64,000 nucleotides of DNA from Asanoa ishikariensis (lineage in GTDB: Bacteria > Actinomycetota > Actinomycetes > Mycobacteriales > Micromonosporaceae), in assembly GCF_900107455.1 (NCBI RefSeq), contig NZ_FNQB01000001.1, forward strand, positions 2,604,001-2,668,000, written 5' to 3'. The translations under genes and the position numbers were made by a program. A model generated the notes under the pieces. The model did no database searches and was not told the origin of the DNA. It saw only the letters and a list, made by a program, of their open reading frames with translations. Within the stretch, counting starts at the first letter, position 1; every line of letters starts with the position of its first letter. Positions 27,296-36,044 of the stretch are shown here, in pieces.

Positions 27296-27499
27296 GCTTG
27301 GCCACCCGCGACCCAGCTTGGCCACCGCGACGTAGCTTGGCCACCCTCGAAATGGCTCGGCCACCGCGACCCGGTTTGGTCACCCGTGGCCCGGGCCGGC
27401 CTGGCTACCGCGACCCGGCTTGGCCACCCGCGCTGTGGCCTGGCCACCCGGGACCTGGCCTGGGCTGGCCAGCGCGACCCGGTCCGGTCACCGGACCCG
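27296..27499. repeat. Degenerate tandem repeat, ~10 units of 18-25 bp
   Basis: Successive units close to GCTTGGCCACCGCGACCCG occur about ten times, with substitutions and length changes of 18-25 bp. The third unit and the last two are the most divergent. It lies in the 461-bp gap between pimB and a convergent methyltransferase gene (27253-27713). The rest of the gap has no gene, but a long hairpin near the methyltransferase. Short open frames through the repeat have no supporting signal. Confidence 0.75.
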
Positions 27500-27640
27500 G
27501 CGTCGATGGACGGCCGGAACCGGTGGCCGCTTCGCGGCGACCAGGTCGCGTTTGCGGCGGTCGGCATGCCCTTGCCCAGGTCCGCATGATCGCGCTTTCC
27601 GGCGCTCGGCGTGGCGACTCGGCGGCGGAGCTGCTCGCCA

Positions 27641-27688
27641 GGCCGCACATGTTTTGGCATGTACCTACGTGTCAAAACGTGTGCGGTC
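27641..27688. repeat. Long stem hairpin beyond the methyltransferase
   Basis: GCCGCACATGTTTTG on one side and CAAAACGTGTGCGGT on the other pair along about 20 bp with a few G-T wobbles and a 4-base loop (ACCT), 26 bp from the methyltransferase stop. The AT content is unlike the surroundings. It could terminate the minus-strand gene, although no U-tract follows, or be a palindromic mobile-type repeat. Confidence 0.65.
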
Positions 27689-27713
27689 GCGGGCGAGACC
27701 CGGCCGGCGTCTG

Positions 27714-28367
27714 TCAGAGGACGTCGGAGTCCGGGCGTTTGCGGGCCACGAGGATGGTGTGCGGGGTGAGCTCTCCGTCTTCCGGCTCGCGGACGACACG
27801 GAGCCGGAGCTCGAAGCCGGCCGCAGACAGGGCCGCGGCCAGGAAATCGGGTTGGCGGCGGCGGAAGACCAGGTCGATCTCCTGTCCGTAGGCCTCGGTC
27901 ATGTGCCGGGGCTCGTCGCCGACCTGGTGGGCCACCCACAGGTAGCCGCCGTTGCGCAGGGCCCGGTGGAATCCCGCGAGGATCTCCGACAGCGCTTCGT
28001 CGGGGACGTGGATCAGGGAGTAGTTGGCCAGCAGGCCGGCGAGGCTTCCGGGCTTCTGGTCCAGCGCGAGCATCGTGCCTTCGGTGAAGCGGATGCCGGG
28101 GTTCTCCGCCCGCGCGATGGCCAGGAAGCCGGGGGAGAGGTCCACGCCGGCTACGTCCACGCCGAGGGAGTGCAGCAGGCCGGTGGTGCGGCCGGGGCCG
28201 CAGCCCACGTCCAGGACCGGGCCATCGCCGACGAGTTCGGCGAACCAGGTCAGTAGCGCGCGGTGCAGCGGGTACCGCTGGAACTCGTCTTTGAACTGCG
28301 TGGCGTAGCCGTCGGCGATCGTGTCGTAGGACGTCCGGGTGTTGATTACGAAGTCGGGTTCGAGCAC
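27714..28367 (-). CDS. Class I SAM-dependent methyltransferase
   Basis: This 217-residue Rossmann-fold methyltransferase shows the SAM-binding motif VLDVGCGPGRTTGLL in its first third, followed by GVDLSPGF and an acidic motif II/III region. The start at GTG 28367 (MLEPDFVINTRTSYDTIADGYA) is chosen because similar enzymes begin just before the S-x-YD-x-IA motif and an AAGGTCG site precedes it; ATG at 28406 is a longer option. The substrate cannot be told from sequence. The gene is divergent from the thioredoxin-like gene and converges with pimB across the repeat region. Confidence 0.75.
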   Translation of the reverse strand: MLEPDFVINTRTSYDTIADGYATQFKDEFQRYPLHRALLTWFAELVGDGPVLDVGCGPGRTTGLLHSLGVDVAGVDLSPGFLAIARAENPGIRFTEGTMLALDQKPGSLAGLLANYSLIHVPDEALSEILAGFHRALRNGGYLWVAHQVGDEPRHMTEAYGQEIDLVFRRRQPDFLAAALSAAGFELRLRVVREPEDGELTPHTILVARKRPDSDVL

Positions 28368-28440
28368 GGTCGTCGACCTTACGCGGTGAGACGTGGGCCA
28401 CGTCATGGCGCCACGGGGGTGATCGTGGCAACTTAGAGCC

Positions 28441-29076
28441 GTGGGTTCCTCCGCTGTCACCGGGCTCGTGGTGGCCGTCGCCGTGTTGGTGATGGCGACC
28501 GCCTTCGGCCTGTGGCGCAACCGTCACGACGGCCGCCTACGGCCCGTCGCCGCGGGAGCCGCCGCCCGCGCTGGCGACACACCCGCCGCCGGAGGAACTG
28601 ACGGCCCGACCGCCACTGGCCACCACCGACCGGCCGCCGTCGCCACAGGCGCGGGATCGGCCGCTCGGAGCGGCGCCGTGGACCGCTCAGGGGCCGGAAC
28701 CTCAGCGTTGCCGAGCGACGACCGCCCCGCGACCCTCGCCGCTGACGACGCGCACCCCGCGGCCGACCAGATCCTGCTGGATCTCGGCGTCGACCCGGCC
28801 ACCCCGGTGACCCTGCTGCAGTTCTCGTCCGCCTTCTGCGCACCCTGCCGGGCCACCCGGCGGGTGCTCGCCGACGTCGCCACGATGGTCGACGGCGTCA
28901 CGCACCTTGAGGTCGACGCGGAGAGCCACCTCGATGCCGTGCGGGCGCTCGACATCTGGCGCACACCTACGACGTTGATCGTCAGCGGCGGCCGGGTCGT
29001 GCAGCGGGCCAGTGGCGTGCCCGGCAAGGCCCAGGTGGTCGCCGCCGTCGCGCCGATGATCGGGTCGGTGGCGTGA
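28441..29076 (+). CDS. Membrane-anchored thioredoxin-like protein
   Basis: This 211-residue protein has an N-terminal membrane helix (about 5-24), a long alanine/glycine-rich spacer (30-105) and a thioredoxin domain with the redox motif CAPC (C133-C136) and a cis-proline in WRTPTT. It likely works outside the membrane as a disulfide or persulfide exchange protein. The gene is followed by a leader peptide gene and a DUF4395 protein, a set commonly linked to sulfur metabolism. The GTG start has only weak ribosome binding. The ATGA overlap at its end links it to the leader peptide. Confidence 0.8.
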   Translation: MGSSAVTGLVVAVAVLVMATAFGLWRNRHDGRLRPVAAGAAARAGDTPAAGGTDGPTATGHHRPAAVATGAGSAARSGAVDRSGAGTSALPSDDRPATLAADDAHPAADQILLDLGVDPATPVTLLQFSSAFCAPCRATRRVLADVATMVDGVTHLEVDAESHLDAVRALDIWRTPTTLIVSGGRVVQRASGVPGKAQVVAAVAPMIGSVA

Positions 29077-29144
29077 TGAACGACAAGCTCACCCGACGCC
29101 GCGCCGTCGACCACGGGCGTCTCGCCGCCAGTCTCTGTCGCTGA
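29076..29144 (+). CDS. Putative cysteine-responsive leader peptide
   Basis: A 22-codon frame, ending LTRRRAVDHGRLAASLCR before the stop, overlaps the thioredoxin-like gene's stop by ATGA. The pattern (positively charged LTRRRAVD block, then a tail ending in a cysteine codon) matches a family of actinobacterial leader peptides found upstream of sulfur-assimilation and DUF4395-type genes, reported as cysteine attenuators. There is one cysteine codon here, close to the stop, rather than several in a row. Forty-two bases separate it from DUF4395. Translation-dependent attenuation is inferred, not shown. Confidence 0.6.
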   Translation: MNDKLTRRRAVDHGRLAASLCR

Positions 29145-29186
29145 GCACCAGCGACTTCAGACCTGACGAGACGACCCGAAAGGCGC

Positions 29187-29636
29187 ATGATGCTGCTCGA
29201 CCCCCGTGGCCCGCGCTTCGCCGCCGGCCTTACCGCGATCGTCTTCGTGTTGATCCTGGTGACCGGCGCCTGGTGGCTCGCCCTCGCGCAGGCCGTCGTG
29301 TTCGCGATCACCGCGATCGACCCACGCAAGGGTCCCTACTCACTGCTCTTCCGCACGCTCGTGGCACCGCGGCTCGGCCCGACGACGGAGCGCGAGCCCG
29401 CCGAGCCCGTGCGGTTCGCGCAGGCGCTCGGCGGCGTGTTCGCGATCGTCGCGGCCATCGGCTTCGGCGCCGGCGGAACGGCCGGCACGGCAGTCGGAAT
29501 CGTGGCGGCCGCGTTCGGGTTGGCCGCCGCGTTCCTCAACAGCGCGTTCGGGCTGTGCCTCGGATGCGAGCTCTACCTCGCCGTGCGCCGGATGACCGGA
29601 CGGCCGATGGCCGCCCGCATCATCACCAACGACTAG
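29187..29636 (+). CDS. DUF4395 membrane protein
   Basis: This is a 149-residue membrane protein of DUF4395 type, with three hydrophobic segments (about 15-40, 75-95 and 98-118) and the family C-terminal motif GLCLGCELYL carrying two cysteines. A GAAAGG site precedes the ATG. The function is not established. Proximity to a thioredoxin-like protein and a cysteine leader peptide suggests persulfide or disulfide transport across the membrane. Its stop shares the four bases CTAG with the convergent response regulator. Confidence 0.78.
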   Translation: MMLLDPRGPRFAAGLTAIVFVLILVTGAWWLALAQAVVFAITAIDPRKGPYSLLFRTLVAPRLGPTTEREPAEPVRFAQALGGVFAIVAAIGFGAGGTAGTAVGIVAAAFGLAAAFLNSAFGLCLGCELYLAVRRMTGRPMAARIITND

Positions 29637-30301
29637 AACTTGGGGGCGTCCGGTGCTTCGAGCAGGCCGAGGCGCAGCGCGGTCATCAGGGCCTGGGCCC
29701 GGTTGGCGGCGCCGAGCTTCTCGTAGAGCTTCGAGATGTGCGTCTTGGCCGTCGACTCGCTGACGAAGAGCTGCTTGGCGATGCCGGCCACCGACATGCC
29801 GTCGGCGAGCAGGCGGAGCACCTGGCCCTCGCGCGGAGAAAGCTGCGGGCCCGAGGGGGCCAGCCGGCGCTTCATCGCCTCCGCCAGATCGGCGGCGGTG
29901 AACGCCGACGGCGACGACGCGGCGTGCCGGGCGGCGGCGACCACCTCGTCGGCGGGGGCGGTCTTCGGGACGAACGCGCTCGCACCCGCTTCGAGGGCGC
30001 CGAACAACTGGTCGTCGCCCGCGTACATCGTCAGCACGACGATGCCCATCGTCGCGCTGGACTTGCGCAGCGCGCGGGTCGCCTCGAGGCCGCTGCCGTC
30101 GGGGAGCCGCAGGTCCATGATCACGACATCGGGCTGCAGAGCGCCGGCCTGGCGTACGCCCTCGGCGGCGGTGGCGGCCTCGCCCACGACCTCGAACTGG
30201 CGGTCGCGCTCGAACGCGTGCCGCAGGCCCTTGCGGATCAGGTCGTGATCGTCGACCAGGAGGACCTTGGTGCGAGTGGCCGGCGATGGGCTGGTCGTCA
30301 T
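29633..30301 (-). CDS. LuxR/NarL-family response regulator
   Basis: This 222-residue regulator has an N-terminal receiver (phosphoacceptor D63 in VVIMDLRLPDG; acidic pair VDDHD at 17-20) and a C-terminal LuxR-type helix-turn-helix (about 150-210; LSPREGQVLRLLADG). It follows its partner sensor kinase on the same strand 7 bp downstream and would be activated by phosphorylation from it. It is coded convergently with DUF4395, overlapping by CTAG. Its target genes are not readable from the window. Confidence 0.9.
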   Translation of the reverse strand: MTTSPSPATRTKVLLVDDHDLIRKGLRHAFERDRQFEVVGEAATAAEGVRQAGALQPDVVIMDLRLPDGSGLEATRALRKSSATMGIVVLTMYAGDDQLFGALEAGASAFVPKTAPADEVVAAARHAASSPSAFTAADLAEAMKRRLAPSGPQLSPREGQVLRLLADGMSVAGIAKQLFVSESTAKTHISKLYEKLGAANRAQALMTALRLGLLEAPDAPKF

Positions 30302-30308
30302 GCTCGGG

Positions 30309-32012
30309 TTACTCCCCTTCTGATGCGGTGACGCTATCGCGCACGCTACCGCGCCGCGGTGGCGTGCCGACTACCACCGCCACGGTCGTGCCGGACGGGC
30401 TTCGCGGACTGATCTCCAACCGGCCTCGGATACGTTCCGCTCTCTCCGCCATGATCGCAAGACCGTAGCGGCCGTCTGGACGCTGGTCGGCGATGCCCTG
30501 ACCGTCATCCGACACTTCGATCTGTGCATACGGTGGATCGATGGAACACGAGACCCACAGGTTAGTGGCTCCCGCGTGTTTTCGGGCGTTCGTGATCGCT
30601 TCCTGTGCGATCCGGAGGAGTTCGGCCTCCGTGGCGGCGGGCAGCCGGGCGGTCGACTCGTCCAGTGTGACGTGCACCCGCAGGCCACCCGAGGCGCCGA
30701 CGGTGCGCGCGTACTCGGAGATCGCCGCAGCCAGACCGCCCTGCCGGTCGACCTCCGAGCGAAGCTCGAACAGCGACAACCGCAACTCGGTGATCACGCG
30801 TGTCACCTCGCCGCGCAGGGTCCGCAGTTCCTCGGCCGTCTCCTTGGCATCGTCGGGGAGGGTGGCGAGCGCGTTGTCGATCCCGTACCCGACCATGACC
30901 AACTCCTGCGCGACCCCGTCGTGGATCTCGCGCGCGAGCCGCTGCCGTTCCTCGTTGGTGGCCAGCGAGCGGACCTCGTCGAACAGCAGTGCCGCCTCCA
31001 ACCGCAGCGCGGCGGGACCGGTCAGCGCGGTCACCTGCTGCACCACGACCGGCGGGTAGGCACCGGATACGTCGGCCTCGATGATCACCAATCCGACGGT
31101 ACGCAGGCCGGCCACCAGCGGCACCACCAGCGCGGAGACGTCGCCGCGGCGGTGCGAGCGGGCCTGCGAACGGCTGGCCGTGTACGGCTGCTGGCTGGCC
31201 CACGCCTCGGCGATCGCGGAGTCGGCGTCGAGGCTGGTCTCCCAGTCGACCCGGTCGACGCCCGCCTGGGCGAGCACCACCAACCGTCCGCCGCCGCTGG
31301 CGGAGAGCACCGCGGCGCGATCGGCCCGGGCCACCCCGCGCAGCTCTTCGACGAGGTGCTCGGAGATGCCACCGGGGTCGAGCGTGGCGCCGGGAAGCTG
31401 TCGGGCGACGCTGCGGAGCTGGGTCAACAGCCGGGTCGCCTCCGCGTACGGCTGTGGTCGCCCGGCCTTCTCGCGCTGCTGCATGATCCGTTGCAGGGTC
31501 GACGCGGCCAGCGTGCCGAGCGAGGCCAGGATCAGCCACTGCGCCGCGACGACCAGGTAGCCGGGCTTGGCGATCAGCGGGTCGCCGCCGGTCGAGCTGA
31601 TCGTGCCACCGACGACCAGCGCCACGGTGGCCGTGGCGAGCAGGGCCGCGCTCTCCCGGGACCGCCGGCGCAGCGCCGTCACGGTCAGCGGCACCGACAG
31701 GTACGGCAGCAGTGCGGCCGCGCCGATGCCCTGGCCGAGCGCGTTGCTGGCGGTGTGCTCGGCGACCTGGCTGGCACCGATGCCCACCACGATCACCTCG
31801 GCGAACCGCCCGAGCGGGGCGAGCACCGGGTGCCGGGGCGCGATCACGGCGGGCAGCCCGGCGACGATCAGCAGCGCCACCCACCACAGTTGTTCAAGCT
31901 GTTGCGTGGTGAGCAGCACGAGGACGGCGACGAGCGCGAGCATGACAATTCGCGCGGCCACGGCGAGCGGATGGGCGCGGATCGGCGTCGGTGCGGGCGC
32001 CTCAGATGTCAT
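30309..32012 (-). CDS. Sensor histidine kinase with GAF domain
   Basis: This 567-residue kinase has four to six N-terminal membrane segments (about 18-35, 44-60, 70-80, 95-112, 120-140 and 155-172). A GAF-like sensory region follows at about 195-340, then a HisKA_3 dimerisation segment with phosphoacceptor H364 in EIHDGVAQELVMVGYG and a C-terminal ATPase domain. It pairs with the adjacent NarL-type regulator. Its start (ATG at 32012) overlaps the stop of the acyl-CoA synthetase gene by four bases, so the kinase may be co-translated with fadD15. The signal is unknown. Confidence 0.88.
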   Translation of the reverse strand: MTSEAPAPTPIRAHPLAVAARIVMLALVAVLVLLTTQQLEQLWWVALLIVAGLPAVIAPRHPVLAPLGRFAEVIVVGIGASQVAEHTASNALGQGIGAAALLPYLSVPLTVTALRRRSRESAALLATATVALVVGGTISSTGGDPLIAKPGYLVVAAQWLILASLGTLAASTLQRIMQQREKAGRPQPYAEATRLLTQLRSVARQLPGATLDPGGISEHLVEELRGVARADRAAVLSASGGGRLVVLAQAGVDRVDWETSLDADSAIAEAWASQQPYTASRSQARSHRRGDVSALVVPLVAGLRTVGLVIIEADVSGAYPPVVVQQVTALTGPAALRLEAALLFDEVRSLATNEERQRLAREIHDGVAQELVMVGYGIDNALATLPDDAKETAEELRTLRGEVTRVITELRLSLFELRSEVDRQGGLAAAISEYARTVGASGGLRVHVTLDESTARLPAATEAELLRIAQEAITNARKHAGATNLWVSCSIDPPYAQIEVSDDGQGIADQRPDGRYGLAIMAERAERIRGRLEISPRSPSGTTVAVVVGTPPRRGSVRDSVTASEGE

Positions 32013-33802
32013 CGGCGATAGATCTCGTCAATCTCGGCCTGATGCGTCTTCAGCACGACGCCCCGCTTGACCTTGAGCGACGGCGTCAGCTCACCGGTCG
32101 CCTCGGTGAAGTCCGCCGGCAGGATGCGGAACTCCTTGATCGCCTCGGCGCGCGAGACGGCCTTGTTGGCGTCGTCGACCGCGCTCTGGATCTCGGCCCG
32201 CAGCTTCTCGTCGGTGCGCAGGTCCGCCACGGCGGTGTCGGCCGGCAGCCCCATCGACTCGAGCCAGCGGGGCAGGGACTCCGGGTCGATGGTGACCAGC
32301 GCGGCGATGAACGGCTGCCGGTCGCCGACCACCATCGCCTGGCTGACCAGGTAATGCGCCCGGATCCGGTCCTCGAGCACGGCCGGCGCGACGTTCTTGC
32401 CGGCGGCGGTGACGATGATCTCCTTCTTCCGGCCGGTGATGGTCAGGAAGCCGTCGTCGTCGAGCTCGCCCAGGTCGCCGGTGGCGAACCAGCCGTCGTC
32501 GTCGAGCACTTCGGCGGTCGCCGTCGGGTTGCGCCAGTACTCCTTGAACACCAGCGGGCCCTTGACCAGGATCTCGCCGTCGTCGGCGACCCGGACGGTG
32601 ACGCCGGGCAACGGGCGGCCGACGGTGCCGATCCGGGTGGCGCTCTCCAGGTTGGCGGCGATCGCCGGGGAGGTCTCGGTGAGGCCGTAGCCCTCGTACA
32701 CGGTGACGCCGATGCCCCGGAAGAAGTGCGCCAGGCGGGCACCGAGCGGCGCGCCGCCCGAGATCGCCCGGGTGCACTTGCCGCCCATCGCGGCCCGCAG
32801 CTTGCCGTAGACCAGCTTGTCGTAGAGGGCGTGCTGCATCCGCAGGGCCAGCCCGGGGCCGGAGCCCTCCATCGCGGTCGAGTACGCGATCGCGACCTGC
32901 TCGGCCTTGTCGAAGATGCCGCCCTTGCCCGAGGCCGCCGCGCGCTGCTTGGCGCCGGTGTGCACCTTCTCGAACACCCGCGGCACGGAGAGCACGAACG
33001 TCGGCTGGAAGTCCTGGAGGTCCGCGACCAGCGTCTTGGTGTCGGGCAGGTGCCCCATCGTGGCGCGGGCGTGCACCATGCCGATCTGGATCAGCCGGGC
33101 GAAGGAGTGCGCCAGGGGTAGGAAGAGCAGCGTCGAGCCGCCCTCGTGGAAGAGGTCCGGCAGCACCGGCACCGCGTTGGCGATGTCGGAGAGCAGGTTG
33201 CGGTGGGTCAGCACGCAGCCCTTGGGCCGGCCGGTCGTACCGCTGGTGTAGATGATCGTGGCGATGTCGTCGGCGGTCGAGGTGCGCCGCTGCTCCTCGA
33301 TGACCGCGGCGTCGACCGTCGCGCCGCGCTCGCGGATCTGGTCGAGGTCGTCGGACTCGATCCGCCACACCTCGGTCAGGTCGGGCAGGTCGGCGCGCAC
33401 GCCGGAGACCAGCGACGCGTGCGCGTCGGTCTCGACGAACAGCGCGACCGCGCCGGAGTCCTCGAGCATCCAGCGGACCTGCTCGGCGCTCGACGTCTCG
33501 TAGACCGGGACGGTGACCGCGCCGACGGACCAGATCGCGTAGTCGACGAGGGTCCACTCGTAGCGCGTGCGGCTCATCAGCCCCACGCGTTGGCCAGGTT
33601 GAATGCCGGCGGCGACCAGGCCGCGTGCGAGCGCGACGACCTCGTCCCGGAACTGTCCGCAGGTGACGTCGAACCATTCGCCACCGCGGCGCCGCCGGAA
33701 CTGCACCGTGTCAGGTGCCGCGACGGCGTTGTCCCAGACCGGATCGGTCAGGTTCGCCGCGTCCCCGATCGTCACAACGGGGGGAACGGAGAATTCGCGC
33801 AC
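32009..33802 (-). CDS. fadD15: Long-chain fatty acid-CoA ligase, FadD15 type
   Basis: This 597-residue AMP-forming ligase shows the P-loop TIIYTSGTTGRPKGCVL, the adenylate motif GYGLTETSP and the late catalytic lysine region near VKRGVVLK. It should make acyl-AMP and then acyl-CoA from fatty acids. Its length and N terminus (VTIGDAANLTDPVWDNA) resemble mycobacterial FadD15 (Rv2187), which is in the same local order relative to pimB' (from memory). TAGGAGG is 4 bases from the GTG start at 33802. It overlaps the histidine kinase start, tying lipid activation and signalling in one transcript. Confidence 0.9.
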   Translation of the reverse strand: MREFSVPPVVTIGDAANLTDPVWDNAVAAPDTVQFRRRRGGEWFDVTCGQFRDEVVALARGLVAAGIQPGQRVGLMSRTRYEWTLVDYAIWSVGAVTVPVYETSSAEQVRWMLEDSGAVALFVETDAHASLVSGVRADLPDLTEVWRIESDDLDQIRERGATVDAAVIEEQRRTSTADDIATIIYTSGTTGRPKGCVLTHRNLLSDIANAVPVLPDLFHEGGSTLLFLPLAHSFARLIQIGMVHARATMGHLPDTKTLVADLQDFQPTFVLSVPRVFEKVHTGAKQRAAASGKGGIFDKAEQVAIAYSTAMEGSGPGLALRMQHALYDKLVYGKLRAAMGGKCTRAISGGAPLGARLAHFFRGIGVTVYEGYGLTETSPAIAANLESATRIGTVGRPLPGVTVRVADDGEILVKGPLVFKEYWRNPTATAEVLDDDGWFATGDLGELDDDGFLTITGRKKEIIVTAAGKNVAPAVLEDRIRAHYLVSQAMVVGDRQPFIAALVTIDPESLPRWLESMGLPADTAVADLRTDEKLRAEIQSAVDDANKAVSRAEAIKEFRILPADFTEATGELTPSLKVKRGVVLKTHQAEIDEIYRR

Positions 33803-33923
33803 CTGGCCTCCTACAGAACGCGATCAGCTAAATGCAACCTACCCGTATCGACATCGAGTCCGATCCGGGGGACCAGCGAGCCGTCAGCCAGTCGACAGCG
33901 CCCAAAGGGGTAGCCTGCCCCAC

Positions 33924-34379
33924 ATGGCGGACTCCTCCACCCAGTCGATTGAGATCGAGGCCACCCCGGCCCAGGTCGCGGCGGTGATTTGCGACTTCGT
34001 GCGCTACCCGGAGTGGACCACGGCGATGAAGTCGGTCGAGGTGGTCGAGGAATACGAAGACGGCTATGCGAGTCAGGTGCGGTTCGTGATCGACGCCGGC
34101 GTGCTGGTGGACGAATACACCCTCCAATACGAGTACGCCGAGGACATCTCGCGCATCGAATGGCATCTGGTCGCGCCGTCGAAGATGCAGAAGACGCAGA
34201 ACGGTTCCTACGACATCGAACCGGTCGGCGAGCGTGGGAGCGAGGTCACGTACACGCTCGAAGTCGACCTGGCGGTGGGCATGCTTGGCATGTTCCGCAA
34301 GAAAGCCGAGAAGATGATCATGGATGCCGCCCTGAAGCAGCTCAAGGGCCGGGTGGAGTCTCTCTACCCGCGCGCCTGA
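33924..34379 (+). CDS. SRPBCC-fold lipid/ligand-binding protein
   Basis: This is a 151-residue START/Bet v1-like (SRPBCC) protein beginning IEIEATPAQVAAVICDFVRYPEWTTAMKS (residues 9-37), the typical helix-grip opening. It binds a hydrophobic ligand in a cavity; the ligand is unknown. The mycobacterial counterpart (Rv2185c, from memory) lies next to fadD15, as here. The ATG at 33924 has only a weak ribosome binding site and is near the likely transcript start, so leaderless translation is possible. The divergent fadD15 promoter shares the 121-bp gap. Confidence 0.82.
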   Translation: MADSSTQSIEIEATPAQVAAVICDFVRYPEWTTAMKSVEVVEEYEDGYASQVRFVIDAGVLVDEYTLQYEYAEDISRIEWHLVAPSKMQKTQNGSYDIEPVGERGSEVTYTLEVDLAVGMLGMFRKKAEKMIMDAALKQLKGRVESLYPRA

Positions 34380-34408
34380 CCGGGCCCGCACCTACCTGAG
34401 GAACGACG

Positions 34409-35050
34409 ATGGCACCGCAACCCGACCCCACGTCCGCCCGCGGCGAGGCCGAGCGCCTTGTCGCCGCAGCGCTCGCCATGGCGCGCCGGGCCGGCGACGG
34501 CCCTGGCCTCGCGGCGGGCATGAGCGCGCTCGGCTCGCTGACCGACGTGCTCGGCAGCGCTTTCGGCGGCGACCATCACCCATCCGGGGGTACGCACGCC
34601 GCCGGCCCGAAGATCGCCACGGGAACTGAGCCAAAGATCGCCACCGGCGATGCAGAGTGCTGCGTCTGTCCGATCTGCCGCGTGATCGTGGCATTGCGCG
34701 ACCCGAGTCCGGAGTTCGCCGAGCGGCTCGCGACCGGCGCCGGCGACTTCGCCGCCGGGGTGGCCAGCCTGCTGCGGGCGGTCAACAGCTCCACCGCCGT
34801 GCGGGATCCGCAGCCGCCGCCGGCGCCCGCTCCCCGGTTCTCCGACGACGAGATCTGGCGCGCGGCCACCCGTACCCGCGATGATGTTGGACCGGGCCCC
34901 GCGGCCGGTGACGTCTGGGCGGCGGCCACCGCGGCTGGCGGCGCGGTCGACGACGAGGTCGAGCCGCAGCCGAAGCCGGCGAAACCGATGGCCCGCAAGG
35001 CCGTCAAGCGGACGGCGCCACCGGCGCCACGGTCGGACGACGACGCCTGA
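34409..35050 (+). CDS. Conserved hypothetical with CxxC cluster
   Basis: This is a 213-residue protein of unknown function. It has an alanine-rich N-terminal half and a short internal repeat, PKIATGTEPKIATGD (about 64-78). The cysteine cluster CCVCPICR at about 84-91 looks like a metal site, and the tail is low-complexity with Pro and Lys. AGGAA precedes the ATG at 34409. It lies between SRPBCC and glucokinase genes and has a matching small gene in mycobacteria in my recollection. No enzymatic motif is visible. Confidence 0.65.
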   Translation: MAPQPDPTSARGEAERLVAAALAMARRAGDGPGLAAGMSALGSLTDVLGSAFGGDHHPSGGTHAAGPKIATGTEPKIATGDAECCVCPICRVIVALRDPSPEFAERLATGAGDFAAGVASLLRAVNSSTAVRDPQPPPAPAPRFSDDEIWRAATRTRDDVGPGPAAGDVWAAATAAGGAVDDEVEPQPKPAKPMARKAVKRTAPPAPRSDDDA

Positions 35051-35096
35051 CGGCGCCGTCGACCCGACGACAGCACAGCAGAGGGGAGCGGCAGCG

Positions 35097-36044
35097 GTGA
35101 CGCTGACCATCGGAGTCGACGTGGGTGGCACCAAGGTCGCCGGTGGGGTGGTCGACGAGAACGGGACGGTCATCACGACCGTCCGGCGGGACACCCCCGC
35201 GGACGACGTCGCCCGCACCCGGGACACGATCGTCGAGGTCGCCGCCGAGCTCGCCGCAGCCCACCCGGCCACCGCCGTCGGCATCGGGGCGGCGGGCTGG
35301 ATCGACGCCTCCCGCTCGACCGTGCTGTTCGCACCCAACATCGCCTGGCGCGACGAGCCGCTGCGCGACTACGTCAGCGACAAGGTCGGCCTGCCGGTCA
35401 TCGTGGAGAACGACGGCAACGCGGCGGCGTGGGCGGAGTTCCGCTACGGCGCGGCGCACGACGCCGAGGACTCCATGGTGATGTTCACCATCGGCACCGG
35501 GGTCGGCGGCGCCATCGTGCTCGGCGGTGAGCTGGTCCGCGGCACCAACGGCATCGCGGCCGAGCTCGGCCACATGGGCCTGGTGCCCGGCGGGCACAAG
35601 TGCGGCTGCGGCCGGCTCGGCTGCATCGAGCAATATGCCAGCGGCAACGCGTTGGTCCGGTTCGCCCGGGCCGGCGCCCGGCAGGAGCCGACCCGCGCGG
35701 AGCGGCTGCTCAGCCTGGCCGGCGGCGATCCGGACCGGGTCAGCGGCCCGATGGTGACCGCCGCCGCCCGCGACGGCGACGAGGTGTCCCGCGAGGCGTT
35801 CGCCCAGATCGGCACCTGGCTCGGCATGGGCCTGGCCGACATGGTGCAGGTGCTCGACCCACAGGTCCTGGTGGTCGGGGGCGGGGTGGTCGACGCGGGC
35901 GAGCTGCTGATGGGTCCGGCCCGGGCGTCTTACCAAGAGTCGCTGGCCCAGCGCGGCCGCTGGCCGGTCGCGGACCTGCGGGTCGCGAAACTGGGCAACG
36001 GAGCGGGACTGGTGGGCGCAGCCGACCTGGCCCGGCGCCGATGA
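35097..36044 (+). CDS. glk: ROK-family glucokinase
   Basis: This 315-residue ROK kinase phosphorylates glucose with ATP. It begins TIGVDVGGTKVAGGVV (phosphate 1 motif). D106 in ENDGNAA is the catalytic base. H159, C169, C171 and C176 in HKCGCGRLGC form the ROK zinc site. GGGGAG is eight bases before the GTG at 35097; an open frame upstream of it has no support. Its stop overlaps the start of the next gene (ATGA). It feeds glycolysis, as does the PPi-PFK 20 kb away. Confidence 0.9.
   Translation: MTLTIGVDVGGTKVAGGVVDENGTVITTVRRDTPADDVARTRDTIVEVAAELAAAHPATAVGIGAAGWIDASRSTVLFAPNIAWRDEPLRDYVSDKVGLPVIVENDGNAAAWAEFRYGAAHDAEDSMVMFTIGTGVGGAIVLGGELVRGTNGIAAELGHMGLVPGGHKCGCGRLGCIEQYASGNALVRFARAGARQEPTRAERLLSLAGGDPDRVSGPMVTAAARDGDEVSREAFAQIGTWLGMGLADMVQVLDPQVLVVGGGVVDAGELLMGPARASYQESLAQRGRWPVADLRVAKLGNGAGLVGAADLARRR

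Noticed and set aside
27298-27891. Open frames through the tandem repeat region coding Pro/Arg-rich repeats
   Set aside because: Both strands are open because of the repeat composition. There is no start signal, and one end overlaps the methyltransferase gene.
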